DNA of 64,000 nt from NCBI GenBank assembly GCA_030447275.1, contig JAUJPF010000013.1, positions 28,276 to 92,275 on the forward strand. The letters are read 5' to 3'. The first letter of the stretch is position 1; each line of letters opens with the position of its first letter. The notes under the pieces were generated by a model. That model saw nothing but the letters and a program-made list of their open reading frames with translations, had not been told where the DNA came from and searched no databases. The DNA comes from Solirubrobacteraceae bacterium (GTDB lineage: Bacteria; Actinomycetota; Thermoleophilia; Solirubrobacterales; Solirubrobacteraceae). The translations under genes and the position numbers were made by a program. Of this stretch, positions 22,843 through 31,162 are shown piece by piece.

Positions 22843-24471
22843 GTGGCCGCGTCACGCACCCCTCTCCGCACCTGGCAGCGCCATGCCCTCGACCGCATGG
22901 CGGGCTGGTCCGAGGGCTCGTTCCTGATCTCCGCGGCCCCCGGCGCGGGCAAGACCCACCCCGCGCTCGTCTTCGCCGCGCAGGAGCTGCGCGCGGGGCG
23001 CGCGCGCCGCGTCGCGGTCGTCGCGCCGACGACGCCGCTCACCCGCCAGTGGGCCCAGGCGGCGGCGCGTGTCGGCCTGCACCTGCTGCCCGACGCGGCG
23101 GGGCTGCGCCCGCCCGGCGACTTCCAGGGCGTCGCCCTCACGTACGCGAGGGTGGCGATCTCCGTCGCCGACTACGCGCGCTCGTGCGGCCCGGGGACGC
23201 TCATGATCGCCGACGAGGCGCACCACCTCGGCGACGACCTCGCGTGGGGAGAGAGCTTCCGCACCGCGTTCGGCAGGGCGCGGCGGTGGCTGCTGCTCTC
23301 CGGCACGCCGTTTCGCTCCGACCAGACGCCGATCCCGGGCGTGCACTACGACGACGGGGTCGCGGTGCCCGACGTCGCGTACACCTACGCCGAGGCGGTG
23401 CGCGACGGGATCTGCCGCCGCGTCGCGTTCGTCCCCTACGACGGGACGCTCCAGTGGCAGTCCGGCGAGGACGTGATCGAGACGTCGTTCGGCGAGGTCC
23501 TCACCGCGCGCGAGGCGGGCCGCCGCTACCGGACCGCGATCTCGACCGAGCTGCCCGACGGCCTGCCGCGGATCCTCCGCGCCGCCCACGCGAAGCTGCT
23601 CGAGCTGCGCGGCGGCGGCCACCGCGACGCCGGCGGGCTCGTCGTCACCGCCGACTCAGAGCACGCCCGCGCGGTGGCGAAGGCGCTGAAGGAGATCACG
23701 GGGATGACGCCGATCGTCGTCCTGCACACCGAGGCCGCCGCGCACCGCAAGCTCGAGGCGTTCCGCAAGGGGCGCGAGCCGTGGATCGTCGCCGTGAACA
23801 TGGTGTCGGAGGGCGTCGACATCCCGCGGCTGCGCGTCGGCGTCTACGCGACGGCGGCCAAGACGCCGCTCGTCTTCCGCCAGATCGTCGGGCGCTTCGT
23901 GCGCGTCATCCCGGACCGGCCGGTCGAGCTCAGCCACGTCTTCCTACCTGCCGACGGCGGGCTGCGCGCGCTCGCGGCCGACGTCGAGACCGAGCTGCGG
24001 CACGTCCTCACGCCGCCGCCGGACGCCGCGGGCACGGAGCTCCTCGACGACGCGGCCCTCGAGCGCGCGCAGCGCGTCGAGACCGAGCCCTCCGAAGCGC
24101 CGTTCGTCCCGCTCGCCGCCGACGTCGTGCCCCAGCTCGCGCTGTTCGCCGAGCCGGGCGCGGCGCCGCAGCCGATCATCGCCACCACGCCGATACCGGC
24201 GCCGCCGCCGGCCGCCGCCGAGCCCGGCCCCTCCGCGTTCGAGCGCCGCGCCGCCCTCCGCGCCGAGCGCCACCGCCTCGTCTCCGAGCTGCGCCGTCTC
24301 GACGGCCGCTCCCAGCGCGAGATCAACGCCTGGCTCAACCGCGCGACGAACGTCACGCGCGTCGACGACGCCACGATCGACCAGCTCCAGCGCTCGATTG
24401 ACCTGCTCGTCGAGACGCTCCGCAAGCGCTCCCGCCGCCGCGCATCCGGCCACCCGCCGGTCCGCGCCTGA
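22843..24471 (+). CDS. SF2 DEAD/DEAH-type helicase, restriction-helicase like
   Basis: 542 residues. Motifs in order: Q/I region with Walker A APGAGKTHPAL, DEAH box IADEAHHLG, motif III LLLSGTPFRSD, motif V VSEGVDIPRL, motif VI QIVGRFVRVIPD. The C-terminal 130 residues are Pro/Ala-rich and then helical (NAWLNRATNVTRVDDATIDQLQRSI). The helicase core resembles type I/III restriction subunits and RecG/UvrB-like helicases, but no nuclease or methylase domain is attached. It ends 3 bp from the convergent HNH nuclease gene. Confidence 0.8.
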   Translation: MAASRTPLRTWQRHALDRMAGWSEGSFLISAAPGAGKTHPALVFAAQELRAGRARRVAVVAPTTPLTRQWAQAAARVGLHLLPDAAGLRPPGDFQGVALTYARVAISVADYARSCGPGTLMIADEAHHLGDDLAWGESFRTAFGRARRWLLLSGTPFRSDQTPIPGVHYDDGVAVPDVAYTYAEAVRDGICRRVAFVPYDGTLQWQSGEDVIETSFGEVLTAREAGRRYRTAISTELPDGLPRILRAAHAKLLELRGGGHRDAGGLVVTADSEHARAVAKALKEITGMTPIVVLHTEAAAHRKLEAFRKGREPWIVAVNMVSEGVDIPRLRVGVYATAAKTPLVFRQIVGRFVRVIPDRPVELSHVFLPADGGLRALAADVETELRHVLTPPPDAAGTELLDDAALERAQRVETEPSEAPFVPLAADVVPQLALFAEPGAAPQPIIATTPIPAPPPAAAEPGPSAFERRAALRAERHRLVSELRRLDGRSQREINAWLNRATNVTRVDDATIDQLQRSIDLLVETLRKRSRRRASGHPPVRA

Positions 24472-24474
24472 GCC

Positions 24475-24883
24475 TCACCTCGCACCCGAGAACGTCGAGC
24501 GCGGCGGGGGAGACGCGATCAGCCCGCTCTCGATCTCGCCGTGACAGTTCGCGCAGACCAGCACGCACTTCGTCGCCTCCGCGCGGTACGCGGCAAGTGA
24601 CCTCCCGCGCCCCATGTCCATGTCGAAGGCCTTGTCGGCAGGGACGACGTGGTGGAAGTGCAGGCATGCAGCGCTCGTAACCGCAGACGGCGCAGCATCC
24701 GCCCGCCTCCGCAACGAGGATCGCCCGGACCTTCCGGTGACGACGGGTGACGGCCTCGGCCACACAGCGCTTGCAGCGGAGCCGCAGGTGCCGACCATCG
24801 CGGTACCGCCCGTGCGCCGTCAGCCCATGGTGCCGACACTGCTCCGTGATGGGCGCCGGGGCGCCCGCTCCGACGAGGGCCAT
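24475..24883 (-). CDS. HNH endonuclease, one frameshift
   Basis: From ATG 24883 (ATG 24901 is an alternative): N-terminal zinc ribbon-like segment (LRCKRCVAEAVTRRHRKVRAI), CAVCGYE, then in another frame LHFHHVVPADKAF...CVLVCANCHGEIESG, a clear HNH fold with two CxxC zinc pairs. The frame changes near 24668, at the CMPAL/HFHH junction. Repair gives about 135 residues. A perfect LexA-type box lies 10 bp upstream. The indel may be a sequencing error, as elsewhere in this window. Confidence 0.75.
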
Positions 24884-24892
24884 CTGCGAACA

Positions 24893-24906
24893 CGAACACA
24901 TGTTCG
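24893..24906. promoter_or_regulatory. LexA/SOS box
   Basis: CGAACACATGTTCG matches the Gram-positive LexA consensus CGAACRNRYGTTYG at every position. It sits just upstream of the HNH gene on the minus strand; no protein gene starts on the plus side. SOS control of the nuclease is inferred. Confidence 0.65.
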
Positions 24907-24927
24907 CACGCGACCAGGACGTACGAG

Positions 24928-25000
24928 TGGGCCGCCTGGGACTCGAACCCAGATCTCTCGGATTAAAACTCCGGAACTCTGACCATTGAGCTAGCGGCCC
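24928..25000 (-). tRNA. tRNA-Lys(UUU)
   Basis: Full cloverleaf on the minus strand: acceptor GGGCCGC/GCGGCCC, T arm CTGGG-TTCGAGT-CCCAG, anticodon loop GTTTTAA giving UUU. Discriminator A; CCA not encoded. G at position 32 and a mismatch at the stem base are slightly unusual. Confidence 0.9.
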
Positions 25001-25003
25001 GAA

Positions 25004-25075
25004 TACCCCCAGAGAGACTCGAACTCTCCCTACGAGCGTGAAAGGCTCGCGTGCTAACCGCTACACCATGGGGGC
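25004..25075 (-). tRNA. tRNA-Glu(UUC)
   Basis: Acceptor GCCCCCA/TGGGGGT, anticodon stem-loop GAGC-CTTTCAC-GCTC with anticodon UUC, T arm GAGAG-TTCGAGT-CTCTC. Four bases upstream of tRNA-Lys and probably co-transcribed with it. Confidence 0.92.
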
Positions 25076-25132
25076 TCGCCGCCGGGAGTGTAGGTGGCGG
25101 CCCCGGCCCCGGCGCGGCGGAGCGAAAACCGC

Positions 25133-25444
25133 TCAGCCGAAGTCGAAGACGTCGTCGAGGAAGCTCTTCTTCTTGCGCTTGCCGTGGCCGTGGCTGTGCC
25201 CGTAGCCGGGGCGCCACTCGTCGCGGTCGCGGTGTTGCTCGTAGCGCTCCTCGCGCCGGGGCTCCGGCTCGCGGCGCGGCTCTTCGGCGCGCTCGTAGAA
25301 CGCGCCCTCCGCGTCGACCAACCGCTCGAGCTCGCCGCGGTCGAGGAACACGCCGCGGCATCCGGAGCACTGGTCGACGGTCACGCCGTTGCGCTCGTAC
25401 GACCGCATCGGGGACTGGCACTTGGGGCAGATCATCTCGGGCAT
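25133..25444 (-). CDS. Zinc-ribbon (zf-TFIIB type) protein
   Basis: 103 residues. The N-terminal zinc ribbon has CPKC and CSGC pairs plus the family's FLDRGELERL stretch. The tail is rich in Glu, Arg and His and ends KRKKKSFLDDVFDFG, as in other members of this uncharacterised family. Its ATG overlaps the stop of the upstream SDR gene (TGATG), so the two are coupled. Confidence 0.8.
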   Translation of the reverse strand: MPEMICPKCQSPMRSYERNGVTVDQCSGCRGVFLDRGELERLVDAEGAFYERAEEPRREPEPRREERYEQHRDRDEWRPGYGHSHGHGKRKKKSFLDDVFDFG

Positions 25445-26184
25445 CACACCGATCTTGTCAGGCCGCCGTCGACGAGCAGTGCGACGCCGGTGACGTAGCT
25501 CGCCCGCGCCGAGCACAGGAAGGCGGCCGCCGCGGCCATCTCCTCCGGCGTCCCGACGCGGCCGGCGGGGACCTCCTGCGCGGCGCCCGCCTCCGCCGCC
25601 TCGCGCGAGCCCGACAGCGAGAACAGCCGCTCCGTCCCGATGCGCCCGGGCAGCACGCTGTTGACGGTCACGCCGTCGCCGGCGACGTCGCGCGCGATCG
25701 TCTTCCACGCGGCGAGCGTGGCCGCGCGGTGCGCGTTCGACAGCGTCAGGTGCGGGAGCACCTCGCGCACCGACGTCGACGCGACGTTCACGACGCGGCC
25801 CCACCGCCGCGCCCGCATCCCCGGCATGACGGCGCCGACGAGCGCCATCGGGTGGAGCACGAGCGTCCGGTACGCGCCCTCCCACTCCTCCCGCTCAAAG
25901 CCGAGCGGGTCCGGCCCCGCGGGCGGCCCGCCCGTGTTCGCGACGAGAATGTCGATCGGGCCGAGCCGCGACTCGACCGCGGCGACGAGCTCGCCGGCGC
26001 GGTCGGGCTCCGACGCGTCGTGCGCGAACCCCGCGACGCCGAGCTCCTCCGCGCTCGCGGCGGGCGACCGCGATGCGATCGCCACCGACGCGCCCTCGGC
26101 GGCCAGCTCGGCCGCGATCGCCCGGCCGATCCCGCGCGAGCCGCCGGTCACGAGCGCCACCCGCCCCGCGATCCCGAGATCCAT
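25444..26184 (-). CDS. SDR family protein, BKR-like with non-canonical active site
   Basis: 246 residues. The Rossmann motif TGGSRGIG and NTGGP (in place of NNAG) are followed by VNVASTSV, but where YxxxK is expected there is LTLSNAHRAATLAAWK, so no catalytic Tyr is evident. This matches a known SDR subgroup (3-oxoacyl-ACP reductase-like, LxLSNxxR). The reaction is not known. Start ATG 26184 precedes the glycine motif at the normal distance. Confidence 0.8.
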   Translation of the reverse strand: MDLGIAGRVALVTGGSRGIGRAIAAELAAEGASVAIASRSPAASAEELGVAGFAHDASEPDRAGELVAAVESRLGPIDILVANTGGPPAGPDPLGFEREEWEGAYRTLVLHPMALVGAVMPGMRARRWGRVVNVASTSVREVLPHLTLSNAHRAATLAAWKTIARDVAGDGVTVNSVLPGRIGTERLFSLSGSREAAEAGAAQEVPAGRVGTPEEMAAAAAFLCSARASYVTGVALLVDGGLTRSV

Positions 26185-26221
26185 GGCGCCCGAGACTACG
26201 CCCAGCGGGTACGACGGCGCC

Positions 26222-26377
26222 ATGCGCCGACTCTTGAGCCTCGCGATCCCCTGCCTCCTCGCCCTCCCCGCGCTCGCGGGCTGCGGCGCCGACGACGTCA
26301 ACCCCGACGCGCTCGCGCAGGCGGCGGACACGACCACGAAGCAGACCAGCGTCCACATCCGCCAGCAGGGACCCTGA
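26222..26377 (+). CDS. Short lipoprotein, probably a truncated remnant
   Basis: 51 residues: signal peptide and lipobox (CLLALPALAGC), then GADDVNPDALAQAADTTTKQTSVHIRQQG. The part after the Cys resembles only the first strand of larger LppX/LolA-like actinobacterial lipoproteins, and the frame stops there, 16 bp before tRNA-Val. It may be a decayed gene or a short secreted peptide. Confidence 0.5.
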   Translation: MRRLLSLAIPCLLALPALAGCGADDVNPDALAQAADTTTKQTSVHIRQQGP

Positions 26378-26393
26378 GCTAGGGTTGGCGCGG

Positions 26394-26468
26394 GGGCGGT
26401 TAGCTCAGCTGGTCAGAGCGCGCGCCTTACAAGCGCGAGGTCCCCGGTTCGAGCCCGGGGACCGCCCA
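26394..26468 (+). tRNA. tRNA-Val(UAC)
   Basis: Acceptor GGGCGGT/ACCGCCC, anticodon loop CTTACAA giving UAC, T arm CCCGG-TTCGAGC-CCGGG, discriminator A. Confidence 0.93.
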
Positions 26469-26485
26469 TCCATCCGGCGGCGGGG

Positions 26486-26514
26486 TTGTCCCCGGCGCCG
26501 GCGCCCGGTAGCGT
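26486..26514 (+). promoter_or_regulatory. Promoter of the 26524 gene
   Basis: TTGTCC (26486-26491), 17 bp spacer, TAGCGT (26509-26514), 9 bp before ATG 26524: both hexamers at ideal spacing and a start site near the ATG. Confidence 0.55.
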
Positions 26515-26523
26515 CGGCGTGCC

Positions 26524-26964
26524 ATGAGCGACAGCGCTCGCGTCCTCGTCGTCGCGCACAAGACGGCCGCCACGCCGTCGCTGATCGACGCGGTGCGCGA
26601 GCGCGCGGCGAAGGGCCCGGCCACGTTCACGCTGCTGGTGCCGAAGGCGGTCCACGGGCTGACGCGCGTGCTCGACCCCGACGACGCTCCGGACGACGAG
26701 ACGCGCGACACGATGGCCCTCGCGCTCCCGCTGCTCGAGGAGGCGGCGGGGAGCGAGGTCGAGGGCCTGCTCGGCGTCGCGACCCCGCTCGACGCGATCC
26801 AGGACGCGATCAACGCGCACGGCTACGACGAGATCATCATCTCGACACTGCCGGCGCGCGTGTCGCGCTGGCTGCACCTCGACCTTCCCTCGAAGCTCAA
26901 CGGGCTCGGGCTGCCCGTCACGACCGTCACCGCGAAGGAGCGTCCCCCAGCATCCGGCGGGTGA
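26524..26964 (+). CDS. Conserved hypothetical, universal-stress-like fold
   Basis: 146 residues. Alternating beta-alpha pattern beginning ARVLVVAHKTA and ending DEIIISTLPARVSRWLHLDLPSKLNGLGLPVTTVTA, a C-terminal signature common in actinobacterial hypothetical proteins related to universal stress proteins. No ATP-binding GxxG motif is clear. The last 38 bp overlap the convergent antiporter gene. Confidence 0.7.
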   Translation: MSDSARVLVVAHKTAATPSLIDAVRERAAKGPATFTLLVPKAVHGLTRVLDPDDAPDDETRDTMALALPLLEEAAGSEVEGLLGVATPLDAIQDAINAHGYDEIIISTLPARVSRWLHLDLPSKLNGLGLPVTTVTAKERPPASGG

Positions 26965-28201
26965 GCGGCGACGCGCTCACCCCGTGGACGACGATCGAGA
27001 CCATCACGACGACGACCGTCGTCCAGAAGACGGTCGCGGTCTCGCCGGGTGAGAGCACCTGCTTGTGCGCGACGTACGCGGCGTAGAAGACCGCCGCGAT
27101 GCCGCGCACTCCGAACCACGCGAGGAAGAGGCGCTGCCCCACGCTCATCAGGGATCCCGCGGCCAGCGGGAGCACGATGCCAGGGCGGATCAGGAAGATC
27201 AGGAGCGGCGCGAGCAGCCAGCCGGCGACGCCGGGCTCGCCGAGCCCCTGCCAGGTTACGATCGAGCCGAGCGCGAGGATCGCGGCGAGCTCGAGCAGCT
27301 TCGCGTACTCGTCGGCGCCGTCGTGCACGCGCCGGTTGACCTCGTGCCCGAACTCGTAGCGCCGGAACGCGAAGCCGGCCCAGAACACCGCCACGAAGCC
27401 GTACGCGCCGAGCGCCTCGACGGCGCCGTAGACGATGAGCACGGCGGCCAGCGCGACGAAGGCGTCGAAGTCCTCGTGCAGGAACTCGCGGTCGCGCAGG
27501 CGGACGGTGGCGGCGGCGATCCCCCAGCCGGCGAGCGCGCCGAGCACCGTCGCCCCGACGATCGCGTAGAGGACGTCGGTCAGCACCCACTCGGCGGCCC
27601 AGCCCGTGCCGCCCTCGGTCGCGATGAGGACCCCGGCGAGCACGAACGGCGCCGCGAAGCCGTCGTTCAGCCCCGCCTCCGTATGGAGGCTGAAGTGCGG
27701 CTCCTCGGCCTCCTCGCTCTCGCCCGGCGGGCCGAGCCCGACGTCGCCCGCGAGGACGGGGTCGGTCGGCGCGAGGATGGCGCCGAGCAGCAGCGCCGCC
27801 GCGAACGACAGCCCCATCACCAGGCTCGCGAACACCGCGACCGCCGCGATGGTCAGCGGCATCACCACGAGCAGGAGCACGCCGACCGACCGCCACTGCC
27901 GGCGGCTGACCAGCTTCTCGACGGCGAGGCCGGCGGTGAAGACGGCGAGGATGATCGCCAGCTCGCACACGCGCTCGAGGATCCGGTGCCCGTCGAGCGG
28001 GCTCAGCGGCGCGACGCCGAGGACCTCGAAGCCCACGGCCGCCACCAGCCCGAGGCCGAGGTAGATGACCGCCGCCGACCACGCGCGCTCGTGCTCGTGC
28101 GAGAGCGCGCCGATCGCGACGGTGAGCGCGATCCCGGCGAACAGCAGCGCGATGGCGTAGTGGTCCCCGGCCTGGAGGCCGGGATCGAGGGCGAGCGGCA
28201 C
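26927..28201 (-). CDS. Cation:proton antiporter, CPA1/NhaP type
   Basis: 424 residues with about 12 hydrophobic helices. Family hallmarks are the ILAPTDPVLAGDVG ion-binding region and TEAGLNDGFAAPFV with the conserved Asp. Exchange of Na+ or K+ for H+ across the membrane is inferred from the family. There is no C-terminal TrkA domain. ATG 28201 sits 3 bp after the hydrolase stop, so it is last in a minus-strand run. Confidence 0.88.
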   Translation of the reverse strand: MPLALDPGLQAGDHYAIALLFAGIALTVAIGALSHEHERAWSAAVIYLGLGLVAAVGFEVLGVAPLSPLDGHRILERVCELAIILAVFTAGLAVEKLVSRRQWRSVGVLLLVVMPLTIAAVAVFASLVMGLSFAAALLLGAILAPTDPVLAGDVGLGPPGESEEAEEPHFSLHTEAGLNDGFAAPFVLAGVLIATEGGTGWAAEWVLTDVLYAIVGATVLGALAGWGIAAATVRLRDREFLHEDFDAFVALAAVLIVYGAVEALGAYGFVAVFWAGFAFRRYEFGHEVNRRVHDGADEYAKLLELAAILALGSIVTWQGLGEPGVAGWLLAPLLIFLIRPGIVLPLAAGSLMSVGQRLFLAWFGVRGIAAVFYAAYVAHKQVLSPGETATVFWTTVVVVMVSIVVHGVSASPLTRRMLGDAPSR

Positions 28202-28204
28202 GGC

Positions 28205-28956
28205 TCAGCCGCCAACCCGCTCGAGGCCGCGGACCAGACGCGACGCGACGCCCCGCAACGTCCGCTTGCCCGCGGCGTGGCTGCCGTTCTGAGTCGTGGT
28301 GATCGCGACGGCCACGCGCTCGTCGCCGCGGGTGAGCAGCGCGACCTGGTGGTCGACGCGGCCGGTGCCCGACCCCCAGCCGCCCTTGAAGTACAGGCGC
28401 CAGCCGCTCGGCGCGACGCGCGCGATGCCCCAGCGCTGGCGCGGGACGACGGTGCGCAGCAGCGTCATCGCGTACGCGCGGTGGCGCGGCGGGACGAGGC
28501 GGTCGACGTGGAGCATGAACGTCGCGAGACCGTGCGCGTCCACGCGCGACAGCCCCCAGATCGGGTGCGGCCGGAAGCGCTCCATCCCCGCGCGGCGGGC
28601 GAAGCGGGCGAGTCCGGCGTTGCCGAGGAGGTCGCGCACGCGCGTGGCGGTGACGTCGTCGGAGCGCCGGACCATCGGCCCGAGGAGCGCGCGGTCGGCG
28701 CGCCGCAGCGGGCGCGCGCGGACCTGCGGGCGGCGCAGGTAGGCGACGAGCAGCAGCGCCTTGAGCGTGCTCGCCGCCGGCACCCCGCGCTTGTCGCGGT
28801 GGCCCCACGCGCGGCGCTCGGTCCGCACGGAGAACGCGACCACGCCCGGCCGCTGCGCCGCGTACTCGCGCGCTCCGGCGACGTCGGGCGCCCAGCCGGC
28901 GGGCGCCGCGAGGCAGAGCGCGCAGAGCGCCGCTCCGATCAGGACGGGACCATCAT
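28205..28956 (-). CDS. Serine hydrolase, class A beta-lactamase-like, frameshift near start
   Basis: About 250 residues. Catalytic SxxK in PAASTLKALLLVA, SDD in VRRSDDVTATRV at the SxN position, and KGG in FKGGWGSGTG at the KTG position. This is the beta-lactamase2 / PBP-like fold of exported enzymes. The ATG at 28956 overlaps the kinase stop but reads only MMVPS before the frame is lost; the main frame (LIGAALCALCLAAPAG signal) has no normal start except CTG 28942. One missing base near 28945 would give a complete signal peptide. Antibiotic hydrolysis cannot be claimed. Confidence 0.75.
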
Positions 28957-29663
28957 CGGGCCGGATCGGGCAGCGTGAAGCGGAAGACGCTGCCGCCGCG
29001 CAGGTTCTCGTCGACCCAGATCCGCCCGCCGTGGTTGGCGACGACGCGCTCGGCAACGGCCAGGCCGATCCCGGCGCCGCGCTCGTCGCCCACGCCCCCG
29101 CGGGTGAACATGGCGAAGATCGCCTCGCGCTCGGAGGGCGGGACGCCGACGCCGCGGTCGGCGACCGCGAAGCGCCACTCGCCCTCGCCGCGCTCGGCGC
29201 CGATCTCGACGTGCGGGGGCTCTGAGCCGTGGAACTTCAGCGCGTTGAGCAGGAGGTTCTGGAAGAGCTGCTCGAGCTGCGTCCGGTCGCCCTGCACCTC
29301 CGGGAGGTCGTCGACGATGATCGTGGCGTGGGTCTCCTCGACGCGCACGTCGAGGTCCTCGACGACGCGGCGCAGCACGCGGTCGAGGGCGAGCGTCTCG
29401 AACGCGGTGCCGACGCGGCCGATCCGCCCGTAGGCGAGCAGCCCGTCGATGAGGCGCTGCATCCGCCGCGTCCCGTCGAGGATGTGGCGCAGGTAGACGT
29501 CGGCCGTGTCGTCGAGCTGGCCTTCGTACCGGCGCTGGAGCAGCGACGCGAAGCCGTGGATCGTGCGCAGCGGCTCGGAGAGGTCGTGGGACGCGATCGA
29601 GGCGAAGCGGCGGCGCTCCTCCTCGACGCGGTCGAACGTGTCGTCGCTCTCCTGGCCGGCCAC
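28953..29663 (-). CDS. Short sensor-less histidine kinase
   Basis: 236 residues from GTG 29663. HisKA with H box FASIASHDLSEPLRTIHGF, then HATPase_c with N box (LFQNLLLNALKFHG), DRGVGVP and GAGIGLAVAERVV. The H box style (HDLxEPLR) is that of phytochrome-class kinases, but no GAF, PAS or PHY sensor and no membrane helix is attached. It starts 11 bp after the P450 stop, in the same operon. No response regulator gene is adjacent. Confidence 0.85.
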   Translation of the reverse strand: MAGQESDDTFDRVEEERRRFASIASHDLSEPLRTIHGFASLLQRRYEGQLDDTADVYLRHILDGTRRMQRLIDGLLAYGRIGRVGTAFETLALDRVLRRVVEDLDVRVEETHATIIVDDLPEVQGDRTQLEQLFQNLLLNALKFHGSEPPHVEIGAERGEGEWRFAVADRGVGVPPSEREAIFAMFTRGGVGDERGAGIGLAVAERVVANHGGRIWVDENLRGGSVFRFTLPDPAR

Positions 29664-29674
29664 GGCGCCGCAGC

Positions 29675-31108
29675 CTACGCGGCGGCGCGTGCGGGCGCGG
29701 TCGTGCGCTCGCGCCGCGTGACGTCCACGGGCAGCCCGTCGCGCGGCCCGATCGTCGGCATCTGGCGGATGCGCAGGCGGTAGTCGGCCGGGACGGCGAG
29801 CCGCAGCCGGCGGGCGAGGAGCGCCGCGATCGCCCGCACCTCGGCCTGGCCGAAGCGCATGCCGATGCACGTCCGCGACCCGCCGCCGAACGGCACGTAG
29901 GCGCCCTTCGGCAGCTTGGCCCGCGCCTCGGGCTCGAAGCGCTCGGGCCGGAAGGCGGCGGGGTCGGCGAAGACGTGGGGGAGGTGGTGGCTCGCCCACG
30001 AGCAGTAGTTGACGAACGCGTCGCCCGGGACCTGGACGCCGGCGAACGTGAACGAGTGCACCGAGCGGCGCGGCCCGATCCACGCCGGCGGGTACTTGCG
30101 CAGCGTCTCGTCGATCGTCATCTCGAGGTACGGCAGCGCGGAGCCGTCGAGGTGCTCGGCGCCGAGGGCGCCGGCGGCGTCCAGCTCCTCCTCGAGCCGC
30201 TCGCGGACGTCCGGGTTGTGGCTCAGCTCATGAAAGAGGAAGGACACCGTCGACGTCGTGGTGTCGTGCCCGGCGAACAGCAGCGTCATGACCTCGTCGC
30301 GCACGTGCGCGTCGTCGAGCGCGTGGCCGTCGTCGTCGCGGGTGTCGAGCAGCAGCGACAGCAGGTCGTCGCCGCGCTCGCCGGTCGTCCGCCGGCGGGC
30401 GATCTCCTCGAGGATCAGCCGGTCGAGCGCGGCGCGCGCCTTGTGCATCCGCCGCCACGGCGACCCGGGCCCGCGGGCGATCTGGAGGAAGTAGTCGCGC
30501 GAGTAGAACGCCAGCGCGTCCTCGAACGCCCGCGCCGCGTCGAAGCCGCGGCCGGCGCGGTCGGGGTCGAGGCCGAACAGCGCGCGCATGGCGATCCGCA
30601 GGGCGAGGCGGCGGGTCCAGTGGTAGAGGTCGAAGCGCCCGCTGCCGGGCAGGTCGTCGACCGCGACGCGTGCCTCCTCGAAGATCGTCTCGGCCGACTT
30701 TGCGATGCGCTCGCGATGGAAGACGGGGAGCATCGCCTTGCGCGAGCGGCGGTGGAAGTCGCCGTCGATGGTCAGCAGCCCGTCGCCGAGCAGGGGGATC
30801 AGCTCGCCCATGTGCCCTTCGCGCCAGCGGAAGTTGTCGGCGTGCGAGACGGTGACGTAGTGGTTGGCCTCCGGGCCGAGCATGAACACGACGTTGCCGT
30901 GGAAGACGCGCAGCGTGAAGACGGGGCCGTAGCGCTCGTACATGTCGAGCAGGAGCGGCAGCGGGTACTGCGCGAAGCGCTTCGTGCGCGCGACGCTGAA
31001 GCGCTTGTGGCCCGGCGGGAAGTCGCCGGCGCGGACCTCGCGGCGCAGGTCGTCGACGAGCCGGAACACGGGGTTCGTCGAGACCGGCGGAGGCGGCGCG
31101 AGCGACAT
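29675..31108 (-). CDS. Cytochrome P450
   Basis: 477 residues. I-helix oxygen-binding motif FAGHDTTTS, K-helix ExxR (DETLRKYPP), and heme loop PFGGGSRTCIGMRFGQAE with the Cys ligand. Length and sequence style resemble the fatty-acid/sterol-hydroxylating class E group rather than short Streptomyces CYP105 types. No ferredoxin or reductase gene is adjacent. The substrate is unknown. It is the first gene of a P450-kinase-hydrolase-antiporter run and has an operator-like palindrome upstream. Confidence 0.92.
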   Translation of the reverse strand: MSLAPPPPVSTNPVFRLVDDLRREVRAGDFPPGHKRFSVARTKRFAQYPLPLLLDMYERYGPVFTLRVFHGNVVFMLGPEANHYVTVSHADNFRWREGHMGELIPLLGDGLLTIDGDFHRRSRKAMLPVFHRERIAKSAETIFEEARVAVDDLPGSGRFDLYHWTRRLALRIAMRALFGLDPDRAGRGFDAARAFEDALAFYSRDYFLQIARGPGSPWRRMHKARAALDRLILEEIARRRTTGERGDDLLSLLLDTRDDDGHALDDAHVRDEVMTLLFAGHDTTTSTVSFLFHELSHNPDVRERLEEELDAAGALGAEHLDGSALPYLEMTIDETLRKYPPAWIGPRRSVHSFTFAGVQVPGDAFVNYCSWASHHLPHVFADPAAFRPERFEPEARAKLPKGAYVPFGGGSRTCIGMRFGQAEVRAIAALLARRLRLAVPADYRLRIRQMPTIGPRDGLPVDVTRRERTTAPARAAA

Positions 31109-31117
31109 CGACCGCTA

Positions 31118-31123
31118 AGGCTA
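31118..31123 (-). promoter_or_regulatory. -10 hexamer of the P450 gene
   Basis: TAGCCT on the minus strand, 9 bp before ATG 31108. Confidence 0.4.
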
Positions 31124-31128
31124 ATGAT

Positions 31129-31146
31129 TGGCTGGCCGGTCAGCCA
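31129..31146. promoter_or_regulatory. Operator-like palindrome upstream of P450
   Basis: TGGCTGGCC-GGTCAGCCA, 8 of 9 positions symmetrical, just upstream of the -10. Length and position fit a TetR-family operator. A terminator hairpin for the RTX gene is the alternative, but no T-run follows. Confidence 0.45.
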
Positions 31147-31162
31147 GTGTGCGATCGGTCCG

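Noticed and set aside
22843..24883. Helicase plus HNH gene as a restriction or Zorya/Gabija-like defence operon
   Set aside because: The genes are convergent, not an operon, and no methylase, TOPRIM or other defining domain is attached.
28205..28956. Antibiotic-resistance beta-lactamase
   Set aside because: The SxxK, SDD and KGG motifs show the fold, but these diverged exported hydrolases are common and no substrate can be inferred.
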